This document shows, piece by piece, positions 26,739-33,002 of a stretch of DNA of 33,002 bases (positions are counted from its first letter, which is position 1; each line of letters starts with the position of its first letter). Source of the stretch: an uncultured Saccharofermentans sp. (GTDB taxonomy: Bacteria > Bacillota > Clostridia > Saccharofermentanales > Saccharofermentanaceae); NCBI GenBank assembly GCA_905234715.1, contig CAJOJI010000042.1:1-33002 (forward strand), written 5' to 3'. The notes beneath the pieces are model-generated. The model searched no databases. It saw nothing but the letters and a program-made list of their open reading frames with translations, and was not told the origin of the DNA. Position numbers and translations under genes: made by a program.

Positions 26739-27575
26739 TCAGATCGCAAAAGGTCTCTTTCCGCCCTTGATCGGGAAATCCTTCATGGTACAGTAAGCCA
26801 GTGCCGCAAGCCTTGCGAACGACAGCCACAGCCATGTGGTAACCGCGGCATCAACGATATAAAACGCCGTAAGAGACACATTTGCAAGGAAAGGAACCGT
26901 AAAATCAACGATTATCGCAGCAAAAAGGACCAGTGCGATACTTCTCATGTTGATGAAATAATACTTCCTGGAGATCTTAACTGCATACGGAATAGACTGT
27001 ATAAGCCCCTTGTCGCCTGAAAGATAAGCAACCGGAATGGTAAATACAAACGGAAGTCCTATCAGAGCAAGGAACAGGAAATACATTGTGATCGACAGGA
27101 GCGGAACCGCAATAACAATGGAAATGAGCAAGAGCAGAACGAGTCTGCCGATAAGCTCGGATATTTTTATAGGCTTATCCGGAATATGCGATACTGCATA
27201 ATTTACGACTTCAGGATCGGGATCCTTGATGGAAGCGAGCTTCTCCATACGGAAATTCCTGACAAAAATAGCTGCATAAAGGTATGCGCTTGCCAAAAGG
27301 ATAATGACGCCGATAACGGCAGAAAACAGATAGATCAGGTTTCCTGTGCTCAAAGGAATGTTGGACATGAGAGCGTTATATCTCTCAGGATCATAATCGG
27401 TCATGTCATATACTGTCATGACCCAGTTCTGAAGCGGCGTGAAATCAGTATCTGCCCAGGGATTAAAATGGATCGCAGCATTAAGAACGACGGTGATCAG
27501 ATAAAGGATACGTACTCCCCACCTGTTGCCGACGTTATCTATATCGAAAATGCTTTTCGCTACAGAAAGAAACAT
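26739..27575 (-). CDS. Polytopic membrane protein of unknown function
   Basis: I do not recognise the family with confidence. The 278-residue protein has hydrophobic stretches at about residues 20-38, 75-105, 140-170, 172-195 and a longer pair around 212-260, suggesting five or six helices. The N-terminal part is external or amphipathic and rich in Asp, Asn and Trp. There is no enzyme motif. The pattern (Gly/Pro-poor helices, a central FVFTIPVAYLSGDKGLIQSIPYAVKISRKYY segment) resembles clostridial membrane proteins of the kind annotated as DUF-containing or glycerophosphodiesterase-membrane-domain-like; this is only an impression. AGGGGA lies 7 nt before the ATG. It is transcribed divergently from glutamine synthetase. 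Confidence 0.75.
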   Translation of the reverse strand: MFLSVAKSIFDIDNVGNRWGVRILYLITVVLNAAIHFNPWADTDFTPLQNWVMTVYDMTDYDPERYNALMSNIPLSTGNLIYLFSAVIGVIILLASAYLYAAIFVRNFRMEKLASIKDPDPEVVNYAVSHIPDKPIKISELIGRLVLLLLISIVIAVPLLSITMYFLFLALIGLPFVFTIPVAYLSGDKGLIQSIPYAVKISRKYYFINMRSIALVLFAAIIVDFTVPFLANVSLTAFYIVDAAVTTWLWLSFARLAALAYCTMKDFPIKGGKRPFAI

Positions 27576-27596
27576 TTGCTAATCCCCTACAATCTC

Positions 27597-27626
27597 AATA
27601 TCGATATATTACGACAAAATCGTCAA
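27597..27626 (-). promoter_or_regulatory. Candidate promoter for the membrane protein gene
   Basis: On the minus strand TTGACG (27621-27626) and GATATT (27597-27602) are separated by 18 nt and lie about 22-50 nt before the ATG. The -35 matches five of six consensus bases and the -10 four of six. Confidence 0.45.
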
Positions 27627-27677
27627 ATTAGGAAAGACTAAAATATTTTAGATTATTTACTCTAAAACAAAGACTTG

Positions 27678-27686
27678 TGATACAAT
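27678..27686 (+). promoter_or_regulatory. Extended -10 promoter for glutamine synthetase
   Basis: TGATACAAT gives the TGn extension and five of six -10 bases, about 34 nt before the ATG; a weak TTTACT lies upstream at about 19 nt. The AAGAAGG ribosome site at about 27703-27709 follows. I see no riboswitch-sized leader. Confidence 0.5.
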
Positions 27687-27719
27687 CACCCTATTATATT
27701 TTAAGAAGGTCGTATACAA

Positions 27720-29630
27720 ATGATTGAATTCCATGTTAAACCCGATCTGCTCTATGTAATTCCCGCCAAGAACCATTCTGCTCAGGACATCAGGAACGTT
27801 TTAAGCGCTCATCCCGAGATCAGATTCGTTTCCCTGGCTGCAGTTGACCTCATGGGCAACGATACAGACGAGAAGATCCCCATCGCAGATTTCATTGACA
27901 ACATCGAGAATTATCTGAACGGCAAGGCAGTTCAGACAGACGGTTCTTCCGTTGTACTTCCCGGTATTGCCACATTAAACGACGGTAAAGTCGACCTTAT
28001 CCCTGACAGCAAAGTCATCTGGTATGTCGACTATAACTACGAACACATCGACTATGAGAGCGGCAAGCCCATAGGAACATTGAGGATCCCCTCTTTCCTT
28101 ACACATAACGGCGAAGAAGTCTGCTCCAGATCGATCCTGCGTAACAGCACAAAGAACTTCGAGACAACGATCAAAGACCGTTTCCTTAAAGATTCAGCTT
28201 TGTGCTCAGAATACGGCTTCACTCCCGACGAGCTCGACCGCATCACTTTGATCACGGCTACAGAACTTGAGTTCTGGGTAAATTCACCTGACGAGATCAT
28301 CAGCACTGAACAGCTCTCCATCTCACAGGAACTTAAGGAATCTTACTGGAAGCGCACAAAGGGTGTTGTAAGAACCGCTCTTGAGCAGGTCATCCTCATC
28401 CTTGAGAATTACGGCTTCAATCCCGAGATGGGCCATAAGGAAGTCGGCGGCGTTAAGGCTTCCCTCAATTCATCCGGTGAATTCCATTTCATCATGGAGC
28501 AGCTCGAAGTTGACTGGAAGTATTCAGATGCTCTCCAGGGCGCTGACTACGAGCTCATCGCAAGAATCATCATCAAAGAGATCTTCAGACTTCACGGTCT
28601 TGATGTCAGCTTCAATGCAAAGCCTCTTCCGGGCGTTGCAGGTTCAGGCGAGCATACACACGTAAATGCTGTTGCTTACCTTAAGAGCGGCAAGAAGATC
28701 AACCTCTTCGCACCCGAAGATACAACAGTTGATTTCCTCTCCAGATTCGGCTGGGGTTCACTCATGGGCATCATGAAGCACTACAGCAACGTGATCAACC
28801 CCTTCGTTTCTGCTACAACAGATGCATTCGAACGTCTCACTCCCGGATTCGAAGCTCCTACACACAGCGTAGCTTCGATCGGTATGGATGTTCATACACC
28901 TTCACGTAACAGATCAGTTCTTTTGGGACTTGTCAGAAGCGAAGACACAAAGTATGCGACAAGATTCGAGCTCCGTGCTCCGAACCCTCACACAAACACA
29001 TACCTCTGCCTTGCTTCTGTATATCAGGCAATGCTCGACGGTATCGCTTATGCTCTGGATTCAGGCAAGAACTCCAAGGAACTCGAAGCTGAATTCACAA
29101 AGCCTTACGGTGCAGAGAGCAACTATCTTGAAAAAGACAGACTCTACCGCTGCGAAGACGATATCTTTGAGGATATGGATTCCAATGAAAGAGACAGACT
29201 CTTCGGAACCCCTGCCGCAACGGTTTATGAGTCTATCAAGACATTGAAAGATGAGAACATCTCTTCAATCCTCTGCAGAGGAAACGTTTTCGATGACAAG
29301 CTCCTCAACTCCTACTATCAGGCTATGCTCGTCCGCTGGGAGATGGAACTCATGGAAAAGATCATCCCTGCTAACCTCTCACTTATCAGAAGCATCACAA
29401 GGTCTGATGACGGTTCAGTAAGCTACGACAACAGACTCTGGAACGACATCGAAGACCTCAAGATCCTTCTTGCCAAGGATACCGATGAACAGGCATCCAT
29501 CTTCACAAGAATCAAAGCTGCCGTTAAATCAGGTGACTGGGAAAAGACTTCCGAGTATCAGCGTGCAATGAAGAACGCAATGAACGAACTAAAGAGCAAG
29601 TATAAGACTTACTGCGATAACCAGATCTGA
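27720..29630 (+). CDS. glnA: Glutamine synthetase, long form with C-terminal extension
   Basis: The 636-residue protein has the glutamine synthetase fold, forming glutamine from glutamate, ammonia and ATP. A beta-grasp region covers about residues 35-105 (AAVDLMGNDTDEKIPI, DLIPDSKVIWYVD). The catalytic domain shows ATELEFWV (metal Glu pair, about 180-187), GHKEVGGVKASLNSSGEFHF, AGSGEHTHVN with the ATP-site His, NPFVSATTDAFERLTPGFEAP, and TRFELRAPNP with the metal Glu and substrate Arg (about 416-421). Typical GlnA has about 445 residues. Here insertions plus a helical, charged C-terminal extension of about 135 residues make up the difference, as in some clostridial long forms. There is no NLYDL-type adenylylation site. 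It is monocistronic between its own promoter and terminator. True activity versus a related ligase is likely but untested. Confidence 0.85.
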   Translation: MIEFHVKPDLLYVIPAKNHSAQDIRNVLSAHPEIRFVSLAAVDLMGNDTDEKIPIADFIDNIENYLNGKAVQTDGSSVVLPGIATLNDGKVDLIPDSKVIWYVDYNYEHIDYESGKPIGTLRIPSFLTHNGEEVCSRSILRNSTKNFETTIKDRFLKDSALCSEYGFTPDELDRITLITATELEFWVNSPDEIISTEQLSISQELKESYWKRTKGVVRTALEQVILILENYGFNPEMGHKEVGGVKASLNSSGEFHFIMEQLEVDWKYSDALQGADYELIARIIIKEIFRLHGLDVSFNAKPLPGVAGSGEHTHVNAVAYLKSGKKINLFAPEDTTVDFLSRFGWGSLMGIMKHYSNVINPFVSATTDAFERLTPGFEAPTHSVASIGMDVHTPSRNRSVLLGLVRSEDTKYATRFELRAPNPHTNTYLCLASVYQAMLDGIAYALDSGKNSKELEAEFTKPYGAESNYLEKDRLYRCEDDIFEDMDSNERDRLFGTPAATVYESIKTLKDENISSILCRGNVFDDKLLNSYYQAMLVRWEMELMEKIIPANLSLIRSITRSDDGSVSYDNRLWNDIEDLKILLAKDTDEQASIFTRIKAAVKSGDWEKTSEYQRAMKNAMNELKSKYKTYCDNQI

Positions 29631-29654
29631 TAATAAGATAACTTATGCTGATTA

Positions 29655-29687
29655 CTGCCCTGCTTAATGCGGGGCAGTTTTTTATTT
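29655..29687 (+). terminator. Terminator after glutamine synthetase
   Basis: CTGCCCTGC (29655-29663), loop TTAAT, and GCGGGGCAG (29669-29677) form a nine-position stem with one T/G wobble, followed by TTTTTTATTT. It is a textbook rho-independent terminator 25 nt after the stop. Confidence 0.9.
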
Positions 29688-29698
29688 CCGTTCAAAGC

Positions 29699-29746
29699 AA
29701 AAGGGCCGCCTCTTCTCCAGAGACAGCCCTTTCTACCCGGTCGGGT
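29699..29746 (-). terminator. Terminator after the aquaporin gene
   Basis: On the minus strand AAAGGGC (ending at 29732) pairs with GCCCTTT (29700-29706), with extra CTCT/AGAG pairing inside, followed by TTGCTTTG. A second small hairpin, ACCCGGTCGGGT, lies at 29735-29746. It faces the glutamine synthetase terminator, so the convergent transcripts are well separated. Confidence 0.75.
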
Positions 29747-29756
29747 TAATAATGAA

Positions 29757-30467
29757 TCAGTAAGGTTTTTCTACTTCTTTCTTCTTGCCGCCGATGAGCT
29801 TGTAGATCAAAGCTGCGAGAGCTGCACCGACGAAAGGTCCTACGATGAATACCCACAATGAAGTGAGAGCATCACCGCCTGCGAAAATAGCAGGTCCCAA
29901 AGAACGTGCAGGGTTAACTGATGTTCCTGTAAGACCGATGCCTAAGATGTGAACCATAACGAGTGAGAAACCGATTACAACGCCGCCGAATGAACCGTGG
30001 TTGTAAGCAGGATCCGTAACTCCGAGGATAACAAGCACGAAGATGAATGTGAGAAGGATCTCTACGATAAGACCTGCAGCCCAGCTGCCGTTAACGCCTG
30101 CAAGACCGTTAGATCCCAAACCGCCGGTCATATCCGTAACCTGACCCAAGCTGAAGATGATCTTGAGGCAAGCTGCACCTGAAATAGCGCCTAAGCATTG
30201 GCAGATAATATAGAAAAGGAAATCCTTGATTCCCATTCTGCCTGAGATCAAACAACCTAAAGAAACAGCCGGATTAATGTGGCAGCCGGAAGCGTTTCCG
30301 ACACAATATGCCATACCGACAATAACAAGACCAAACGCGAAAGCAGTAAGAACATATCCGCCGCCGTTAGCAGCATCACATCCTACCAACATTGCTGTAC
30401 CGCAACCAACTAGTACTAAAGTGAAGGTACCGATAAACTCGGCAACATACTTTTTGACTGAGTCCAT
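29757..30467 (-). CDS. aqpZ: Aquaporin, AqpZ-type (MIP family)
   Basis: The 236-residue protein is a six-helix MIP-family channel with both pore motifs, NPAVS after GCHI and NPARS after TGTSV. The selectivity-filter pattern looks like water-specific AqpZ rather than glycerol facilitator GlpF: a Phe in helix 2 (AFAFGLVIVG), His in helix 5 (GFSLVMVHILG), Thr in TGTSVNPAR and the Arg of NPAR. It would move water passively across the cytoplasmic membrane. The Lys/Glu-rich tail is cytoplasmic. Start context has AGGTG 7 nt before the ATG. It follows the AIR synthase gene by 49 nt, and that gap has an inverted repeat covering the ribosome site. Confidence 0.93.
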   Translation of the reverse strand: MDSVKKYVAEFIGTFTLVLVGCGTAMLVGCDAANGGGYVLTAFAFGLVIVGMAYCVGNASGCHINPAVSLGCLISGRMGIKDFLFYIICQCLGAISGAACLKIIFSLGQVTDMTGGLGSNGLAGVNGSWAAGLIVEILLTFIFVLVILGVTDPAYNHGSFGGVVIGFSLVMVHILGIGLTGTSVNPARSLGPAIFAGGDALTSLWVFIVGPFVGAALAALIYKLIGGKKKEVEKPY

Positions 30468-30473
30468 AACAAC

Positions 30474-30500
30474 ACCTGCCTTTTAATTATTTGAGCAGGT
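30474..30500 (-). promoter_or_regulatory. Inverted repeat that could mask the aquaporin ribosome binding site
   Basis: ACCTGC (plus 30474-30479) and GCAGGT (30495-30500) are perfect 6-bp arms around a 15-nt AT-rich loop. In the minus-strand RNA the downstream arm GCAGGU contains the AGGTG ribosome site used by aqpZ, so pairing would occlude it. The arm is short, so the effect is uncertain. Confidence 0.35.
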
Positions 30501-30516
30501 ATTGTCCTGCCCTTAA

Positions 30517-31692
30517 TCAATTATAAACATATTCCTCGCCGTTAGATTTGATTAATACTTCATTTGTGTTACCGTTTGAAGACATTTCCACATGGCCGAT
30601 AACCCTGGATTCGATATTAAACGACTTGGCGATTTCAATGATGCCTGCAGCTGCTGATTCATCAACATAGAACTCGATACGGTGACCGCAGTTGAATACC
30701 TGATAGAGCTCCTTCATCGGGATCTCACCTGATTCATAGATGGCCTGGAAAAGCGGTGGCAGTTCGAAAAGGTTGTCCTTAACGTAACGCACGCCTGTAC
30801 CGAAGTCACGGCACTTAGCCTGTCCGCCGCCTGTGCAGTGAATGATTCCGTATACGTTCTGTCTGTAAGAAGCAAGAACCTTGGAGATTACAGGAAGGAA
30901 TGTTCTTGTAGGAGCAAGGATAGCCTCACCTACTGTTATGTCTGTTCCGGGAAGCTTGTCGGAAAGAAGATACTTACCACAGTATGCCTTGTCCTCACCT
31001 AATGTATCTGAGAAAGATTCCTTGTAGTTCTCATAGTAATGCTTGTTAAGAAGCATGTGACGTGCAGCCGTAAGGCCGTTTGAAGACATACCTGAATTGT
31101 ACTTGTCTTCGTATGTAGCCTGACCGAAAGAAGCAAGACCTACGATAACATTGCCGGGCTTGATGTTAGCTGCATTGATAACATCGGATCTCTTAGCTCT
31201 TGCAACGAGTGTTGAATCAACGATGAGTGTCTTAACAAGATCTCCGACATCAGCAGTCTCACCGCCGCACATTGTAATGTTGATTCCGTTAGCAGCAAGC
31301 TTTGCGATTATCTCATCGTAACCTTCGATAACCTTTGCGATTGCCTTGCCGTCAACTCTGTGAGCGTTACGGCCGATGGTGTTTGAAAGCATAAGATTCT
31401 CGGTAACACCGCAGCAAGCGAGGTCATCTGTATTCATTACAAGTGAATCCTGGGCAAGACCCTTGAACCAGTCGTAGTTGCCTGTTTCCTTATACATGAG
31501 GTAAGCAACGGAGGATTTTGTGCCTGCACCGTCAGCATGGATTGCTGTGCAATATTCGGGATCGCCTGCAAGGTCTTCAATAAGCTTGCAGAAAGCTCCG
31601 GGGAAAACACCTTTGCTCTGATTCTTAACTGCAGCCTTAACATCATCCTTTGTGGGTGAAACGCCTCTGCTCAAGTAAGATTCTGCTGACAT
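30517..31692 (-). CDS. purM: Phosphoribosylformylglycinamidine cyclo-ligase (AIR synthase, PurM)-type protein
   Basis: The track ORF begins at 31776, but that start falls inside rnpB. The ATG at 31692 (MSAESYLSRGVSPTKDD) has GGAGG 8 nt upstream and gives 391 residues. AIR synthase closes FGAM to aminoimidazole ribotide with ATP in purine synthesis. Family signs are the N-terminal substrate loop, HADGAGTKSSVA, MNTDDLACCGV, CGGETADVGDLV, GLASFGQ, the C-domain HCTGGGQAK and FNCGHRIEFYV. At 391 residues it resembles the longer Bacteroidetes/clostridial form rather than the 345-residue enterobacterial one. No other pur gene is in view, and it lies directly behind rnpB and before the aquaporin. Confidence 0.88.
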   Translation of the reverse strand: MSAESYLSRGVSPTKDDVKAAVKNQSKGVFPGAFCKLIEDLAGDPEYCTAIHADGAGTKSSVAYLMYKETGNYDWFKGLAQDSLVMNTDDLACCGVTENLMLSNTIGRNAHRVDGKAIAKVIEGYDEIIAKLAANGINITMCGGETADVGDLVKTLIVDSTLVARAKRSDVINAANIKPGNVIVGLASFGQATYEDKYNSGMSSNGLTAARHMLLNKHYYENYKESFSDTLGEDKAYCGKYLLSDKLPGTDITVGEAILAPTRTFLPVISKVLASYRQNVYGIIHCTGGGQAKCRDFGTGVRYVKDNLFELPPLFQAIYESGEIPMKELYQVFNCGHRIEFYVDESAAAGIIEIAKSFNIESRVIGHVEMSSNGNTNEVLIKSNGEEYVYN

Positions 31693-31737
31693 GTTTATAT
31701 CCTCCATTAATAAAATGCTTAATAATTTACGTTTTCC

Positions 31738-32076
31738 GTGCAGACCGGTAAGCCGGGTTCTGTATGTGACGATCATCTATCTAGACGTAATATTTCTAAT
31801 ACGTTCAAGCCGTCTCCTAAGGCTCGCGGACCACGATATGCCTTTCCACGACGTTGCTCCGGATGGGGTTTACAAGGCCGGTATGTCTCCACACCGCCGG
31901 TGAGCTCTTACCTCGCCTTTTCATCCTTACCCTTTCGGGCGGTTTTCTTTTCTGTTGCACTTTCCTTAAAGTTGCCTTCACCGGGAACTGCCCGGCACCC
32001 TGTCCTGTGGAGCCCGGACTTTCCTCATGCGCCGTACTTTCGTACTGTGGCGCCCGCGATCGTCTCGGCCTGCCCG
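31738..32076 (-). ncRNA. rnpB: RNase P RNA, bacterial class A
   Basis: The minus strand carries the universal RNase P core: GAGGAAAGTCCGGGCTCC near the 5' end, GAAAGTGCAACAGAAA followed by an AAACCGCC segment, GGTAAGAGCTCACCG, and the closing ACAGAACCCGGCTTA. The 5' GCAGGCCG and 3' CGGTCTGC pair as helix P1 with one G-U, which fixes the ends to within a few bases. The ribozyme cleaves 5' leaders of precursor tRNAs with the RnpA protein. The sequence matches the A-type architecture of Clostridia rather than the B-type of Bacilli. It is about 31 nt downstream of the Nif3-like stop and about 45 nt before the purM ATG, with no terminator visible on the 3' side. Confidence 0.96.
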
Positions 32077-32107
32077 AAAAACATAGTTATTTTAATAATA
32101 AAATCAC

Positions 32108-32875
32108 TTAAAGTATAGATGATACTTCGTTGTTATAATTCACAGTTATTGATATTCCGGGATACTTTTCAGAGAGCATTTGCTTAATCTTGGGCAGATA
32201 TGCCTGCTCTGTTGCAGAGTGGCCTGCAATTACTGTATTAATGCCCATCTGTTCAAGTCCTACGCAGATGTGATGCTTGATCTCACCGGATACAACGGTA
32301 TCGACACCGCTCTTGATAACTGCATCAAGTGAATCCTCATCAAAAGCTCCGCCCTGTACAAATACTTTTCTAACGGTATTTTCCGGATTGTTGATCGTAA
32401 TCACTCCGCTTGATCCGAGATCGTAAACAACCTTATGGCAGTAATCCTTAAGTTTCATATCCATGGGAAGTTCATATACAACACCGCAGAGAGCACCGGC
32501 CAGAGTCTTCGGCTCTTCAGCGCCGAGTTTGCTTGCGATCGCAAGATTGCCGAATTCATTTGTGAGATCCAGGTTGGTATGGCATGCAATTACCGAGATG
32601 CCAGACTGAATGAGCTTAACAAGTGTCTTTCCCGTAGGATCGTCCAATGTAAGAGTCTTAATGCCGCCGAAGATTATCGGGTGATGAGTTACGATGACGT
32701 TGGCACCAACCTCTTTAGCAGCATCGATAGCCTTATCTGTAAGGTCGAGTGATACAAGGATCGCCGTTACTATCTTATTTCTGTCTCCTGCGATAAGTCC
32801 CACATTATCGTAATCCAATGCGTTCTCTACAGGAAAAGCCTCGTTCAGATATTTCTCGAGCTCACTTACGTTCAT
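32108..32875 (-). CDS. Nif3-like dinuclear metal centre protein (YbgI/YqfO family)
   Basis: The 255-residue protein belongs to the Nif3 family, which forms hexameric toroids with a two-metal site. Visible elements are LDYDNVGLIAGD, VIVTHHPIIFGG with the metal His pair, ACHTNLD, and a C-terminal GEIKHHICVGLEQMGINTVIAGHSATEQ with further metal ligands. Members have been called GTP cyclohydrolase I type 2 homologues or nucleotide-related hydrolases, but the role in the cell is not settled. It is the short form without the central PII-like insert of B. subtilis YqfO. It overlaps the upstream gene by 14 nt and lies 31 nt before rnpB. Confidence 0.92.
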   Translation of the reverse strand: MNVSELEKYLNEAFPVENALDYDNVGLIAGDRNKIVTAILVSLDLTDKAIDAAKEVGANVIVTHHPIIFGGIKTLTLDDPTGKTLVKLIQSGISVIACHTNLDLTNEFGNLAIASKLGAEEPKTLAGALCGVVYELPMDMKLKDYCHKVVYDLGSSGVITINNPENTVRKVFVQGGAFDEDSLDAVIKSGVDTVVSGEIKHHICVGLEQMGINTVIAGHSATEQAYLPKIKQMLSEKYPGISITVNYNNEVSSIL

Positions 32876-33002
32876 TTTGCTTTCTCTCCTCCAATGCCGA
32901 CTTAACAGTCGGATTACTCCTTTTCCTTATCTCGAAGATCTTATTAAGATGATCGAAATAGAGGGAAACTTCCTTATACCCTTTATCAAACTTATCGATA
33001 AG
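32862..33002 (-). CDS. C-terminal fragment of the gene upstream of the Nif3-like gene, possibly TrmK-like
   Basis: A minus-strand frame stays open from the window edge to a TGA ending at 32862, giving the last 46 residues: a charged helix (DKGYKEVSLYFDHLNKIFEIRKRS...) ending ALEERKQNERK. Its stop overlaps the Nif3-like start by 14 nt, as expected for a real coupled gene. In many Bacillota the gene just upstream of the Nif3 homologue is trmK (tRNA adenine-N1 methyltransferase), often with a helical tail, so that is the best guess by position. The fragment itself has no diagnostic motif. Confidence 0.5.
   Translation of the reverse strand, partial: LIDKFDKGYKEVSLYFDHLNKIFEIRKRSNPTVKSALEERKQNERK

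Noticed and set aside
29735-29746. ACCCGGTCGGGT palindrome as an operator
   Set aside because: It lies between two convergent genes beside a terminator, where an operator has no promoter to control; it is more likely part of the terminator region.
31738-32118. Plus-strand ORFs of 70-126 residues at 31691-32118
   Set aside because: They fall on the RNase P RNA gene and reflect its GC-rich structured sequence, not coding.
1-33002. CRISPR array, tRNA genes, insertion sequences, toxin-antitoxin or defence island
   Set aside because: Reading through the window I found no regularly spaced repeats, transposase, integrase or tRNA cloverleaf signature. A tool-based search could still find a short element I missed.

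Overview
The window looks like a chromosomal segment of an anaerobic, low-to-mid GC Bacillota, most likely class Clostridia. The evidence is strong AGGAGG-type ribosome binding sites, a bacterial class A RNase P RNA, a giant 2-hydroxyacyl-CoA dehydratase activase-type protein (an anaerobe marker), a long glutamine synthetase, and an Lrp regulator paired with an aminotransferase. I cannot place it to genus. I see no phage, plasmid, insertion sequence, CRISPR array or tRNA. Almost everything is on the minus strand, so operons read from high to low coordinates.

Layout from the right end: the tail of an unidentified gene overlaps a Nif3-like gene. It is followed by the RNase P RNA gene (rnpB), a PurM-type AIR synthase whose ATG lies about 45 nt after rnpB, and an AqpZ-type aquaporin. 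Convergent hairpin terminators separate the aquaporin from a plus-strand 636-residue glutamine synthetase, which is divergent from a membrane protein of unknown function. Malic enzyme follows, with a 12-bp terminator stem after it. Next is a tight five-gene run: Lrp regulator, aminotransferase, prfB, membrane acyltransferase, and a large HAMP-containing class III cyclase. This run ends tail-to-tail, with no spacer, against a plus-strand PHP phosphohydrolase.

From 17.8 kb down to 6 kb lies one apparent eight-gene operon: M18 aminopeptidase, cardiolipin synthase, MTA/SAH-deaminase-like amidohydrolase, two subunits of a heterodimeric ABC exporter, murD, leuA and uppP. It ends at a hairpin near 5.94 kb. 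Three of these otherwise conserved genes (aminopeptidase, murD, uppP) are each broken once. In each case the break looks like a short internal deletion that also changes the frame. The leftmost operon (unknown 252-residue protein, activase, polA) has its own extended -10 promoter, and polA runs off the window edge.

The genes are mostly housekeeping: envelope synthesis (MurD, UppP, cardiolipin synthase, acyltransferase), nitrogen and amino-acid metabolism (glutamine synthetase, LeuA, aminotransferase with Lrp, peptidase), translation (RF2, RNase P RNA) and DNA replication or repair (Pol I). I found no convincing new defence or mobile system. The features most worth checking are the three clustered frame-breaking lesions, the asymmetric ABC exporter, the cyclase, the activase-polA coupling, and the rnpB-purM adjacency with its start-codon trap.
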